Shown: piece after piece, positions 23,231-34,559 of the stretch
Numbering within the stretch: position 1 is the first letter of the stretch
How the letters are laid out: each line of letters begins with the position of its first letter
Source of the DNA: Pinus tabuliformis
Taxonomy: Eukaryota; Streptophyta; Pinopsida; Pinales; Pinaceae
NCBI GenBank assembly: GCA_031772625.1
Contig: CM062818.1
Span: forward strand, 215,505,742 to 215,569,741
Length of the DNA: 64,000 nt
Reading direction: 5' to 3'
The notes under the pieces: model-generated
Told to the model about the DNA's origin: nothing
Databases searched by the model: none
What the model saw: only the letters and a program-made list of their open reading frames with translations
Translations under genes and position numbers: made by a program

Positions 23231-24697
23231 CATAACTAGACTTGGGACTTAGTCAAGTTGCCTGTAGGAAAAACTACATTGAAGAATAAATGGGTTTACA
23301 GGTTGAAGGAAGAAGATGGAGGAAAACAAAGGTACAAAGCTAGACTTGTGGTGAAGGGGTTTTCACAGAAGAAAGGTATTTATTTTGATGAAATATTTTC
23401 TCTTGTTGTTAAAATGACTTCAATCAGAACTATTTTAAGTCTAGTAGTAGTTGAAGATTTTCATCTTGAGCAGTTAGATGTAAAGACAACCTTTCTCCAT
23501 GGGGATTTGGAAGAAGAGATATATATGCAGCAGCCACAAGGATATGAGGTGAAAGGGAAGGAGAAACTAGTGTGCAGGTTGAAGAAGAGCTTGTATGGCT
23601 TAAAACAGGCTGTAAGGCAGTGGTATCTAAAATTTGACAAGTTTATGTCTGAACAAGGTTATACTACATGTCACTCTGATCATTTTGTTTATCTCAAAAA
23701 GCAAAATGATGGCAGCTATATTATATTGTTATTCTATGTGGATGACATGCTTGTTGCAGGGTCTAACATGCAGGAAATAAATTTGCTCAAAAGAAAATTG
23801 GCAAATTAATTTGCAATGAAGGATTTGGGAGATGCAAAACAAATCCTTGGTATGAGAATAACTAGAGACAGGAAAAATCACAAATTAACATTGTCTCGGA
23901 ATGAGTACATACAAAAGGTGTTGAAAAGATTTAATATGCACAATGCAAAACTAGTTAGTACACCTTTTGCTAGCCATTTCAAAATTAGTAAGGAAATGTG
24001 CCCAAACACCTAAGAAGACATGGATTATATGTCTAAAGTTGCATATGCATCAGTAGTTGGAAGCTTAATGTATGCAATGGTCTACACAAGGCTTGATATT
24101 TCGCATGCAATGGGAGTTGTAAGAAGGTACATGAACAATCCAGGGAAGGAACATTGGATGGCAGTGAAATGGATTCTCAGATATTTGAAAGGTACCACAA
24201 ATTAAGAATTATGCTTTGGTGGTTCAAACATTTCTCTACAGGGATATGTTGATGCAGATACGGCAGGTGACAGAGATAACAGGAGGAGCACTACAGGATA
24301 TGTATTTACTGTAGGTGGAACGGCTATCAGTTGGGTTTCAAAAATCCAAAGTGTTGTTGCACTTTCAACAATAGAAGCAGAGTATGTTGCTGCTACAGAG
24401 GCTAGTAAAGAAATGATTTGGTTACAAAGTTTTATGGGTGAATTGGGTAAGAAGCATCATATGGGAATGTTATACAGTGATAGCCAAAGTGCCATTCGTC
24501 TTGCAAAGAACTCAGCATTTCATTCCAGGACTAAACACATACAGCTCAAGTACCATTTCATACGATCAGTGTTGGAAGATGGAGAGTTGAAGCTGGAAAA
24601 GATACACACTAGCCAAAATCCTGTAGATATGTTAACAAAAGTTGTAACCGAGGAGAAATTGAGAATATGCTCAGTTTCAATTGGTCTTCAAGGATGA
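23231..24697 (+). pseudogene. Copia reverse transcriptase and RNase H
   Basis: Landmarks are KNKWVYRLKEE and KARLVVKGFSQ at the start of the domain, QLDVKTTFLHGDLEEEIYM, LKKSLYGLKQ, and the catalytic box LLFYVDDMLVAG near 23735. The RNase H part follows with [22 protein letters not shown] and YSDSQSAI, and ends with [12 protein letters not shown]. These are standard Ty1/copia pol motifs: DNA synthesis from the element RNA and RNA removal. The region is broken in a few places. Confidence 0.9.
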
Positions 24698-24793
24698 CGA
24701 TGAAGATGAGAAACAGCCAGGTCCAAAGAGGAGTCATCATCCAGCAAATGAAGTAGCTGTGGAGTTGCTACAGTCATTCTCCAAGTGGGAGAT

Positions 24794-25304
24794 TGTTGGG
24801 TGTGGAGCATAATTATTTATAGGTCTTTGTTTTAGCCGTATGTATACCCCGGGAAGTTTGTACACCCCTCCATGCGGGGGGGTGCGGGGGGGACTTTCCT
24901 TGTAAAAGTATAGTAATTTATAGTCAATCTGGGCCATTCATTAGGCAGATGATATGATGGTAGAACTTATGTTTAGTTTAGGTATTTTTTCCCTAGAAGG
25001 AAACCCTTCTCTTTGTATGAGGGCATTTTATTGAGGCTATGTAATAGATGTGTATTCTCTGAGCGAGAAATGGAGAGGTGAGACTGTGAGAGAAAATAGA
25101 GGATATTACAGCAGATTTGCTGTAGGTTGTGTCTCTTCATTTTGTTGGATAATAGAAAGGAAGGACTGGCTGTTCAAGGTGGATGTAGTCCAAACTGGGT
25201 GAACCATGTATATCTATGTCTCTATGGTTTTATGCATTTTCTGTGTTTATATTTATGCAATATTCTATGTGTTCCATTGCTCTATAATTTATATTTTTCT
25301 AATA
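24794..25304 (+). repeat. Copia 3' LTR, about 511 bp
   Basis: It starts TGTTGGGTGTGG right after the polypurine tract and runs to TTTTCTAATA. It contains a run of alternating G and C tracts near 24866-24893. The right end is set by the point where Tat-type LTR sequence resumes. Confidence 0.75.
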
Positions 25305-26238
25305 AAGAGAGGATAGAAGGCCTACCTATAGTTCCGCTTTCCCCTCGTCTCCTTTGTATCGATTCCATTGCTTCTTCTCGTACTTAATCCACTTGAAAAG
25401 TACCCTGTCAACACAATAGAAGATGAAAATCGATCAAAGCATACAATCCATAGAATATAAATGAAAGGAATCATAAGCAATTCATACATATACGCATTAT
25501 GAAAGAACACATCCTATGGAAAAAGGTTCAAACACTTTATTAGATAGAAGAAGGAATTACAACCATCACTGCCTGATTCAAAGTCATTCCTCCAGCTTGG
25601 ATCCCATCCACATCATATCAAAATCAAGACAAGCTTGTGGAATCACATCATTTGCTCCAAAGTCAAGTCACATAGTAACATTATCTCCTTACAATTCAAC
25701 ATAATACAACCCAACTAGCCCCTAATCACTTAGATGAGTGGTTAATTTATAGGAGGATGAAGGAGGTTTTTTCATAAATGGTGGTATTGAATTGCCTTCC
25801 ATACTTAGAATTAGTTCCATGGAGGAAGGGATGAGAGGATAGGATGCACCTTAACTCATTCCTCATCCATTTTCGAGCTCATAGGAGTAGATAGCTAAGG
25901 GAAGCTTCTAGATGACTCCAAGAGATAAGACTATTCCCCAAACCCCAGTTGAATTTTGCTCAAATTCACCCAGCCTAGCCTAAATAGGGCTTAGGTGTTC
26001 TGTAGAGCACACTGACAGTGTATCTACCTACGTTGTAGAGCACCCTAGCAGTGTATCTACCTGTGCTGGTCCCTTTAGAGGTCGTTTTAGGATGTCTTAG
26101 GTCATGAAACATTCTGGGAAGGAGGCGTTCAAAGGGGTAACTTTTTTAGAGCATGTAGCAACTGAAATTAGAGTTTGATGAGCCCTAAAGCATTGATCTA
26201 GATGTTGGGATTTGATGTGCCCAAATGGTTCTGTAACA
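25305..26238 (-). repeat. 3' LTR of the outer Tat-like element
   Basis: On minus it starts TGTTACAGAACC at 26238, after a polypurine stretch TTTAGGGGGTAGC. It matches 41546-42486 throughout. On the left it meets the copia LTR at 25304/25305, so the last part of the LTR is not adjacent. Confidence 0.85.
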
Positions 26239-27720
26239 GCTACCCCCTAAAGCATGAAGTTGGAAAAATTCCAATGTCGAATGAAATGCTTTACGATGTG
26301 ATGAGGAGGTATCAAAGTGGAAGGTGACTTGCATCAATTACAATACATATATCATGATATTTTATTTTACATGAATCACTGAGGGAAGGCATACCCATGC
26401 TCAACTTATAAACTTCCATTACATGTACATAAACAATCTTCTACAAATATAGACCCATGATCGGAAAGACTATCAATGTAAAACTGTTGTACATATGATT
26501 TAGTACTCCTGATATTGCAACCTAGATGGATGAAACTAGATCTGGGGTCTTCAATGTTGTTCAACCATTCGCTCTAGTACGAGTCTAACCATGTGAATAT
26601 GTGATCTGAAGTCGAATATGGGAAGACACCATCCGATTACTAGCCGATGATGTATGCTGTTAACAGATGTAAGAGAAATCAACGATAATTATAATGATCC
26701 TCAAGGTACTGCAGTACATTCTGCATGGTGTGAATGGATGATTTGGTGTCGAATGCCATACAAAGTATTTTGGTTGAAGGTCATTGATGTATGCCTATCA
26801 CTGAAAGTAAACCTACTATTGATGCATGCAAGCCTTAAGGTACTGAATTGGTGATTCTAAGTCAACTTCTTAGATAATGACTTGATGTCGACATGAAGCG
26901 ACTCGTCACAAGAGGGCCTTGATGTATCCCACATCAATGACATGAAACAAGTGTAGTGATTTTAGAGATGGAATTTAATTGACGACACAAAGTTCAGGAA
27001 TGACAGTCATGAAAATGAAGGTTTATGGTATTGCAAAAGATAGATTTTAACTAGATGACTTCTCTTGAACATGTCGGTGACATTAAAGTGAGTTGGTAGC
27101 ATTGACCCAAAACAGAGCAATGGATGGTATGATAGGCCAACGGTATGATAACCATCAAGCTAATAACCCAACCTAGATCGTCATGGTGATGGAGTGAAAG
27201 TGTAATGTTTAAGAGTGAATTGCTACAATAAAATGGTTTTCCCCATTTTCCATTTTCCCCGGTCATTGCTGACTAATACCTCTTTATTTTTATCAAGCTT
27301 GAGGAGGATAACATATGCTTATTGTATAATTTCACCCTTCAGGCGAATCCATTGCTATTTGATGTTTTAACGAGTCTAGCAAAGGTGAAACTCGGTCTTG
27401 TCTAGATGGACATGTTTGTCACTATTTGATGTTTTTAACGAGTTTAACAACAAATATAACTCGGTCCTTTTCATGTTTAAAGAGTCGGAAAAGGTACAGA
27501 AAGAAAACTCCACAAGTTATTTTTCCTAAATTAATCTCTCAAGTCTGAAAAAGCATAAAATAAGACAAGAGAGATATCTTTTCCAATCCATTAACGAGCT
27601 GGAAAGGACAAGCACTCTGTAATCTTTTCATATTTAGAGAGTTTGAAAAGAGCTTAAAGAGGACTCCATTTTGAGGAACGAGTGGTGTCTAGGGTAGCAA
27701 CTGGTTCCAGTGATGTTGGA
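26239..27720 (-). other. 3' untranslated region of the outer Tat-like element
   Basis: The block is the inverted counterpart of 34780-36130 in the nested element. Shared phrases include ACATGTCGGTGACATTAAAG against TGTCACCGACATGTTCAA, GGTCATTGCTGAC against GGTCAGCAATGACC, and GATGAAACTAGATC against GATCTAGTTTCATC. On plus it carries TTTAACGAG several times (27366, 27437, 27592), the motif that is expanded in the array at 37.5-38.3 kb. I see no conserved protein domain in it. Confidence 0.65.
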
Positions 27721-28019
27721 ACTTCTCAAAACATGTTGATTTATGTGAAGAGGCTAGCTAATAAGACCACTCATTGCAACTGTTCCTCAGAAAAGGTAAA
27801 ACAGCCAAGTGAAAGCATATGATCGGCCAAAGAGATGGTGGTGATGGAATGAAACAACTAAGGCTCATCTGATAGAAAGGCTAATAGAATTCGAATGACA
27901 AGGTTTAAAAATGGAAATGGGCTCATTTTTACACAAGCTTGAACCATAGGGAACTATTGTTGGATTTAGTTTCATGTTTACACAAGCTTGAAATGAAAAA
28001 CTATGCTTGGAAATGGTTT

Positions 28020-28330
28020 ACATGCCCCCAACATGATGAAAGGGAGAGTCTCCTGTAACTAGATGGAAGTCACTGTAGTGAAGCACGACAGTTATCCAAC
28101 ACCTTTTTGGCTTTGTCCAGATAGGGACAAAGGTGAATGGGGTGATTCCTTTCACATAACCTACTGGGAAATGGTTTACATGCCCCTGGCATGATGAAAG
28201 GGAGAGTCTCCTGTAACCAAATGGATGTCGCTATGGTGAAGTAGGATGATTATCCAACACCGTTTTCGCTTCGTCCAGATAGGGAAAAAGGTGAATGGGG
28301 TGATTCCCTTCACATAACCTACAGGGAAAC
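28020..28330 (-). repeat. Tandem duplication of a gag-like segment, two copies of about 155 bp
   Basis: Two successive copies (about 28020-28174 and 28175-28330) contain GGGAGAGTCTCCTGTAAC, TTATCCAACACC and GGTGAATGGGGTGATTCC. The same segment occurs once in the gag region at about 39255-39385, where it reads as HPIHLFPYLDEAKKVLDN. The outer element therefore holds this gag segment three times. The copies lie directly beside the insertion point of the nested element. Confidence 0.8.
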
Positions 28331-28371
28331 TTAACTTTACCACTAGGTGCATGCCCCCCAAGCTTCATTAC

Positions 28372-29411
28372 TGTTATAGACATTTTTGTGCCTTACAGCT
28401 CTAAGCATGAAATGTCCTTAAACCAAGGGCTCGTAAGTCCCTAAAAGTGTTGTTCCAACCCCTAAAGGAACAAGGTCAACAAATTACAGCTTCTCCCAGA
28501 ATTTCTCCACCAGAAACTGCTCAGAATAAGTCAAATCAGGATCATTTCAGCTGCTCCACTAGCCAAGTGTGTTGCATAGCACCTAAGTCCACTAGCTAGG
28601 TGCGTTGCAATGCACCTAGATGCACTACCAGGGTGAGTTGAGTGGGAAATGACAAATGGCAGTGTCATTCCACGAGGTGGAAAGACAATGGAAGCTTCCA
28701 GAATCTTCTCCAATGACACTTGCCTCACTGAATTCGCCCAAGGGTGAGTAAGAGGCTTTCAGTCTCCAAGTGGAAGCAAGAACTGACAGAGAGAAGCCAC
28801 TAATCAAATCATGAGCTGACTCATCCTCCTTGCATACATCTATATATGGATCCCTCATCCTAGAGATCCGGAGGCTGGAATTTTGCACATTGTAAGGAAT
28901 TGCTGTTGGTTTGAGACACATATCAGAGGATTGGGTGATCTATGCTTTGTTGGGGTTGAAGAAGGGACTTCTTTGCTGGGAGGTTGATGCTGGGATAGGA
29001 ATCATTGATTGTAACTCCTCCTGGATCTTCTTGTATATCAATAAAACTATTTGAGTTTCTTCTCCATACTTGTGTTTCATTGATGCTTGTTACATCTGTA
29101 TGGTTAACTTAAATCTGATCCTAAGTTATTTATGAATATAAACCCATGTCTTTGTATAGTTTCCTTTTTCTGTGATCTTACAGGTACTTGGTGAAGCTGG
29201 GCAAGTAAGGGAGCAGGTAGCTGGAAGCTGTCAAAGAGGAGAGAGATTGGATCAAAGGACTAGCGCAAGGCACAGGTTGGTTCATCCTATTCCTCTTTGT
29301 TTATAGTTCATAAAGAAGAATACAAAAGTAGTTTTCTCTGTTTGTTTCTAAGGTAGCTGTCACACCTTAGTGGAATAGAGCAGTTCTAAATAGACACTTT
29401 TCCCGATAACA
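28372..29411 (+). repeat. 5' LTR of the nested Tat element, 1040 bp
   Basis: It runs from TGTTATAGAC to CCCGATAACA. A TATA box candidate (TATATAT, 28841-28847) and a polyadenylation signal AATAAA (29040-29045) sit in the expected order, dividing it into U3, R and U5. Short open frames on minus inside it (28531-28921) recur in the other LTR and are not genes. Confidence 0.95.
28841..29045 (+). promoter_or_regulatory. LTR TATA box candidate and AATAAA signal
   Basis: TATATAT at 28841 and AATAAA at 29040 are both conserved in the 3' LTR (36877-36883 and 37076-37081). Their order fits start and end of the element transcript. The start site itself is not determined. Confidence 0.5.
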
Positions 29412-29414
29412 AAA

Positions 29415-29429
29415 TGGCGACTCTGTCGA
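29415..29429 (+). promoter_or_regulatory. Primer-binding site of the nested Tat element
   Basis: TGGCGACTCTGTCGA begins 3 nt after the LTR end. The first ten bases match the primer site of the outer element (TGGCGACTTTGCTGGGGA, minus strand at 41433) and the TGGCGACTC type common in plant Tat elements. Confidence 0.7.
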
Positions 29430-30000
29430 ATGCTTTTAATGTCATCGCAGACGGCGACAAGGTTGGAGATCCTAAAGTTTTCCAGCAACTCATCGACATA
29501 ATACATGTAGATGCCCCCTCATCAATAATTGTTCGATGAACAATTTTGTTGAGGGCTTTCACTTGAACAAGGAAAGCTAGTTGAGCCGGTGACTGAGGAT
29601 CGTATCCTTTGTGGTCGAAGGATACAAGATTGGAATCTTTTGGATCGATCCCACCAATGGCCGATAATAAAGCCTGCCTTTGGGATGGGCAATTTTGTAG
29701 TACTTCAAGAGTCGACATAGCGGATGGCGATTGGGCCAAATCTTCCACTATGTTATAATGCTGTGCCGCTCTTACGCGGGGATTAAATGTCAACTTGTGT
29801 ACTACTCCCTTCGGCGGTTTTATCGTCAATTCAGGGATGGTGGGTGGTACAAATTCTGTCGAAGTTGTTGTCGAACTACTTGTTTGATCTTTTTCCTTGT
29901 TGTTCGACAGCTGCGGATTCCCATAATCTTTGTTCCTTGTCGAAATCAAAGCATCATTCTGCTGTTTTGAAATCGACAACATTAGCAGTTGAGACGGGGA
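29430..30000 (-). pseudogene. gag/protease-like block on the strand opposite to the rest of the nested element
   Basis: On minus this block reads a Gag tail followed by the beginning of an aspartic protease: KPPKGVVHKLTFNPR, FLVQVKALNKIVHRTIIDEG and IIDEGASTCIMSMSCWKTLG, the last being the active-site neighbourhood in Tat elements (compare IIDEGASVSILS at about 38830 in the outer element). The remainder of the protease and all of pol lie on plus from about 30008. The element has therefore been rearranged internally. Most of a normal Gag is not seen. It is a fossil part. Confidence 0.65.
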
Positions 30001-30007
30001 AGCATAT

Positions 30008-30830
30008 ACCCCATATGGTATCCTAAATAACTTGAAAGTTGAACTAGGAGGGAAAACAGTAGAAATAGATGTTGAAGTCATCGATGGGAATCTTGATTAC
30101 AACATCCTACTGGGACGACCATGGATATATGCCATGGAAGCTGTTGTGTCGACCTATTTAGAAAGATTGCATTTCCCTTTCAAGGAGGGATTACAATCGT
30201 CAATCAACAAAACTTCCTCCCCAATGGTTCTCAAGTTACAGGAAGCATTCCCATGATCCATGGAAGCCCCCATTCGCTTCAGAATATCGGAGTAGGCCTA
30301 CTAAAAGATCCTATACTAATGGGAACTTTCGCTCTTCCACCTCCAATCAATCTGGCGGAAGTAGCGTCGATAGGAACCTACAACATGATATCTTCTATGA
30401 AGATCTCATAAAACGATATCAACATGGATCATGTAGTGGTTTTGCCCCCAAGCCCAATGGAAGTATTATAGCAATCAATGTTCCTAGCATGGGAGGTAGA
30501 CCCAAGTCAACGCTCATCAAGCGTTTGGATAGATAGGTCCAAAGAATATGGTACTCCTTCAGATCCTTGGTTGCTAGTGCATATCACCGACGAAGGAATT
30601 CTCCAAGCTATGGTAAATGAAGGAGCACCATGGAATGATTCCCACCATCGTTCTCTTCTTCCGGATTGTGAAGAATATACTCAAGATGACCTTTGTCATC
30701 CTTCAGTACTTGACTTCCTGTCAAATACTATAAATACGGTGGATTCCGAGCGAAACTTGTCCAACATTGAAGAGACTATAGCCATAAATATCTCGACCAA
30801 AACAGATGTTGTAGAGAATATTTAGGTCGG
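30008..30830 (+). pseudogene. Protease remainder and linker before reverse transcriptase (nested Tat)
   Basis: The first part contains VELGGKTVEIDVEVIDG and YNILLGRPWIYAME, the C-terminal half of a Tat aspartic protease domain. The linker after it includes FLAWEVDPS near 30480, and acidic sequence as usual between protease and polymerase. Broken. Confidence 0.7.
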
Positions 30831-30837
30831 CAAACGT

Positions 30838-32330
30838 TGTTCTCCTTCAGAACTGGAAATATATAACGCTCTTTTTCATGAATTCAGAGATGTCTTTGCT
30901 TGGTCATACAGTGAAATGCCAGGCATCGACTCGAGTATCGTTGAACACGAAATTAAGATGTATCCAGATGTCAAACCTGTACGACAATGGCTAAGGCAGG
31001 TGCACCCCAAGAAAGCCGCTGCCATTAAGGCAGAAGTTGAAAAACTTCTCCATGCTGGTTTCATCTACCCGGTTCCTCTAACCGATTGGGTATCGAATAT
31101 TGTCCCTGTTATGAAAAAACAGGGGACAATTAGAGTGTGCGTCGATTATAGGGATGTAAATCAAGCTTGCCCAAAAGACAACTACCCTACACCCTTCATT
31201 GACCAGATAATTGATGAATGTGCCGGATGCGAAATCTTTTCATTCATGGATGGATTCTCCGGGTATAATCAAATAAATATCCACCCACAGGACCAGTCAA
31301 AGACTGCATTCATTTGTCCGTGGGGCACATTCGCATATCTAAAATTACCCTTTGGTTTAAAGAACGCAGGGGCGACGTTTCAGAGGGCAATGAATTACGC
31401 CTTCCATGACATCAAAAACATCGTTCAACCATACCTCGACGACCTTCCGGCTCATTCGCGAAAGTGGACTGATCATCCGCAGCATTTAAGAGCGATATTT
31501 CTACGTTGCCGACACTACAAGATACAACTCAATCCACACAAATGTGTATTTTGCGTCAGTTTTGGTCGTTTACTTCGCTTTGTAGTCTCCAAGGATGGGA
31601 TTCGTCTCGACCTGTGTAAGGTCCAAGCAATAATAAATTTGCCTCCACATTCGAATTTGCTTCAGATTCAGAAACTCCAAGGGAAAGCAAACTTTCTAAG
31701 GAGGTTCATTCCAAATTACGCTGAACTTGCTAAAGATTATACGCGTCTCTTGAAAAAGGAGGTACCCTTTGTATGGGATCAGGTCGCGCAAACTTCCTTT
31801 GATGCTTTAAAAGATTCCCTAATGAAAGCATCATTAATGTACGCCCCCGATTATCAAAGAGATTTTAACCTGTATCTGGCTGCAGAAGATACGACCATCG
31901 CAATGGTTTTAGTTCAAGAAGTCGATGGAATTGAACATCCTATATATTATTTAAGTAAAAACTTAAATGATACAGAAAGAAAATATTCTTATGTTGAAAA
32001 ACTAGCGCTTGCAGCTGTTCAAGCAATACAAAGATTTCGACACTATGTCCTCTTTCGGAAAACTACCATTCTGTCAGATTGCAACCCCATGACTTATATA
32101 TTGTCGCGATAGTTGCTGGGGGGAAAATATTCAAAATGGATAGCAATCCTTCAAGATTTTGATCTGGAATTTGTAAAATCCAAAAAAAAAGAAAGCTCTA
32201 GTTTTCGCAGAATTATTATGCGATCTCCCATCATCGTCCAACGATGAAACATCCGAAGAATCAATCATGGATGAGAGTTTGTTTCTGATATCTACAAGCA
32301 ATGAGTGGTATGGAGATATAATCATTTATC
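30838..32330 (+). pseudogene. Reverse transcriptase and RNase H (nested Tat)
   Basis: Typical Ty3/gypsy motifs run in order: SEMPGIDSSIVEH, VDYRDVNQACPKDNYPTP, IFSFMDGFSGYNQI, LPFGLKNAGATFQRAMN, then the region of the catalytic Asp pair near 31430-31445, followed by LQGKANFLRRFIPNYAEL and the RNase H part with YLSKNLNDTERKYSYVEKL. The closest known group is the plant Tat lineage. The domain would copy the element RNA into DNA. A long stretch (about 400 codons from 30916) is still open, consistent with a fairly young insertion; the whole is nevertheless broken. Confidence 0.88.
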
Positions 32331-32379
32331 TCCAAACCCAAAAATTTAGGCCAAACACCTCCCACTCTGAACAAAAACG

Positions 32380-33540
32380 TATTCGATACCAAGCAAAAGA
32401 CTACATGATTGTCGGTGATACACTTTACCGTCGTGGTATCGATACAGTTCTGAGAAGGTGCCTCACCCATGAGGAGGCCGAAAAAGTCCTGAATGAGTGT
32501 CATTCAGGTGTGTGTGGGGGGCATCAATCTGGATATCCTATAGCACAAAAAATTTATACTTCTGGCCAACAATGTTCAAAGATTGCATAACCGCAGTCAG
32601 AATTTGCCATGCTTGTCCAATTTTTGATAGCAAAACCAGAAGACCACCCGCACCTCTACAGCCAATAGTTGCTATTGGGAAATTCGCCAAATGGGGCATC
32701 GATTTCATGACATGTAACCCCACCTCGACCGGGGGGCATGGGTATATCATAGTCGCAGTTGACTATTTTACCAAATGGGCCGAGGCGATGCCTACATTAG
32801 ATAATACTGGTGAAACAACTGCCCTCTTCTTTTTCAATCATGTAGTCGCCAGATTCGGCGTATCACAGGCTATAGTCAGAGATCATGGATCGCATTTTCA
32901 CAATCACATGATGATTGAATTAGCTGCCAAACTAGGGTTGTCTCATGACAGCTCTACTCCATATTATCCGCAAGCCAATGGACAAGTTGAAGCGATCAAC
33001 AAAGTCCTGAAACGCATGCTGCAAAGGATGATCGGAGTTCACAAAAGAAGATGGCACCTAATCCTGTACTCAGCTTTGTGGGCTTACCGAACATCGGTAA
33101 GAAATGCAATCGGGTTCACACCCTTCCAACTGGTATATGGCCTGGAAGCAGTCTTACCAGTCCAGTGTGAAATTTCGTCTCTCAAACTCGTAATTGATCT
33201 CCTCCCCAGAACTTCAGAAGAAGAGGTTCGTTTCTTGGAATTAATCCAATTGGATGAAACCCTTCATGACGCCGCTTTGGCTAACGAAGCCCATAAGAAA
33301 CGAGTCAAGGCGCAGTTCGACAAAAATGTCAAACCCCGTGTCTTCTCAGAAGGTGACTTGGTCTTGCTTTACGACCAAGAATCCGATAAATTGGGAGCAG
33401 GTAAATTTAAGTATTTATGGATGGGCCCCTATATTGTTAAATGAGTGTTAGCAAAGGGAGCCTACGAGTTAATGGATTATGACGGAATTCCACTGGCGCA
33501 ACCTCGTAATGGGTTGTACCTCAAGCATTACTATGCATAA
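32380..33540 (+). pseudogene. Integrase (nested Tat)
   Basis: The N-terminal zinc-binding part (HEEAEKVLNECHSGVCGGH, then CHACPIFD) is followed by the catalytic core with KWGIDFMTCNP, VDYFTKWAEAMP, IVRDHGSHFHN and YYPQANGQVEAINK. These hold the D, D and E positions typical of retroviral-type integrases. The C-terminal part has FSEGDLVLLYD and FKYLWMGPYIVK, a common Ty3/gypsy ending. The domain inserts the DNA copy into the genome. Some breaks are present. Confidence 0.87.
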
Positions 33541-33599
33541 ATAGTAACCAATATGCTTTTGTTATATTTTTGTTTTCGCTAAAGTGTTTGTTTTGGTCG

Positions 33600-34053
33600 A
33601 GTAATCCACTTTTTACATTTATTGCAGATGTCAAACCTATTGGAGCCATGTGTTGGATATGCCGACGGAGCGAGTCATAGTTTGCGGAACCTGTCCTCCG
33701 CAGCCTGGGCCATTTTTGATCCAAGCGGTGAGTTAGTAAGTTTCAGAGGTGTATGTATTGGTCGATCAACGAATAACATCGCTGAGTATAACACGTTGAT
33801 AGAACTTCTCTCTAATACCATCACTCATGGTATACGCCGACTAATTGTCAGGCTAGACTCACAACTCGTAATACTACAACTCAATGGTATATATTTCGTC
33901 CGAAACCCAGCTATTTATCACATGTTCCTAAGGGTTAAGATTTTGGAAAGACAATTTGATCTTATTCAATACCAACATATTTCTAGAAACTTAAACACAT
34001 TAACCGACTCATTAGCAAATTATGTGTTAGATAGACATTTTCAAAATTTATAA
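33600..34053 (+). pseudogene. Second, archaeal-type RNase H (aRNH) of the nested Tat element
   Basis: Downstream of integrase lies a separate RNase H-fold domain of about 140 residues. Visible acidic positions are D in GYADGASHS, E in STNNIAEYNTL, D in IVRLDSQLV and D in LTDSLANYVL, spaced as in type I RNases H. An additional RNase H of archaeal/plant type is a known trait of the Tat lineage; its position after integrase marks this branch. It lies about 80 nt after the end of the integrase region. The open frame is intact in the window, but its expression mode is unknown. Confidence 0.82.
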
Positions 34054-34223
34054 AAAGAAACACATCATCAATGTTTTACATGTGGATCATATAGCTCAAC
34101 CAAAATAAAACCCCGAAAATAAAAAATATATATAGCTGTTTATGGTTTACACATAATGTTCTGTAACTAAGACAAAATCGGTCAAACGACCCAAAAACTT
34201 AACATGCTAGGGGGCACCCTAGT

Positions 34224-34559
34224 CTAATGATGCTCATGATAGCAAGTCACAGCCTGTGCGATCATGCATAGGAGACGAGTCCATCGTCTGAGCACACCAG
34301 TAGTATGCCGCTGTAACCGCAAAGGTAGCTCGTCAGTCCTCACATCTGGTATACTGAGAGTGAGGCCCTCAACCTGCTCCTGCAAAGCTGTGAGAGTCTC
34401 GGCCACATCGAGGTCGCGAAGAATAGCCCTTCCGGTGGCCTCTCCTACTGGAGGAACAACTGGTACTCTCAGGCGAACTACTGGACGAACAAGACCATCT
34501 GATCGAGCAATGTTACCGCAAGGTTCAAGCTCGTTAAAAAATAAACCCGCACCGAGCAA
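34224..34559 (-). other. Antisense reading frame downstream of aRNH (nested Tat)
   Basis: An open frame of about 111 codons runs on minus, opposite to pol. It has a Pro/Val/Arg-rich middle (RLRVPVVPPVGEATGR) and a leucine-rich helical stretch (DLDVAETLTALQEQVEGL). Some plant Tat relatives (for example Grande) carry an extra antisense gene in this 3' region. The location fits, but I cannot show homology, and a chance frame is possible. Confidence 0.35.

Larger units (their letters stand above)
23231..25304 (+). mobile_element. Ty1/copia fossil: 3' half with LTR
   Basis: The element shows the copia-type reverse transcriptase and RNase H (23231-24697), a polypurine tract AAGTGGGAGA (24783-24792) and an LTR starting TGTTGGGTGTGG (24794-25304). 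Gag, protease and integrase are not present in the window. The coding part carries a few breaks. To the right, the LTR joins AAGAGAGGATAG, which is internal sequence of the neighbouring Tat-type LTR (compare 41546). This indicates that the copia element inserted into that LTR. Confidence 0.88.

Noticed and set aside
28531-28921. Minus-strand frames as genes (again at 36567-36957)
   Set aside because: The same frames occur in both LTRs of the nested Tat element, so they are LTR sequence.
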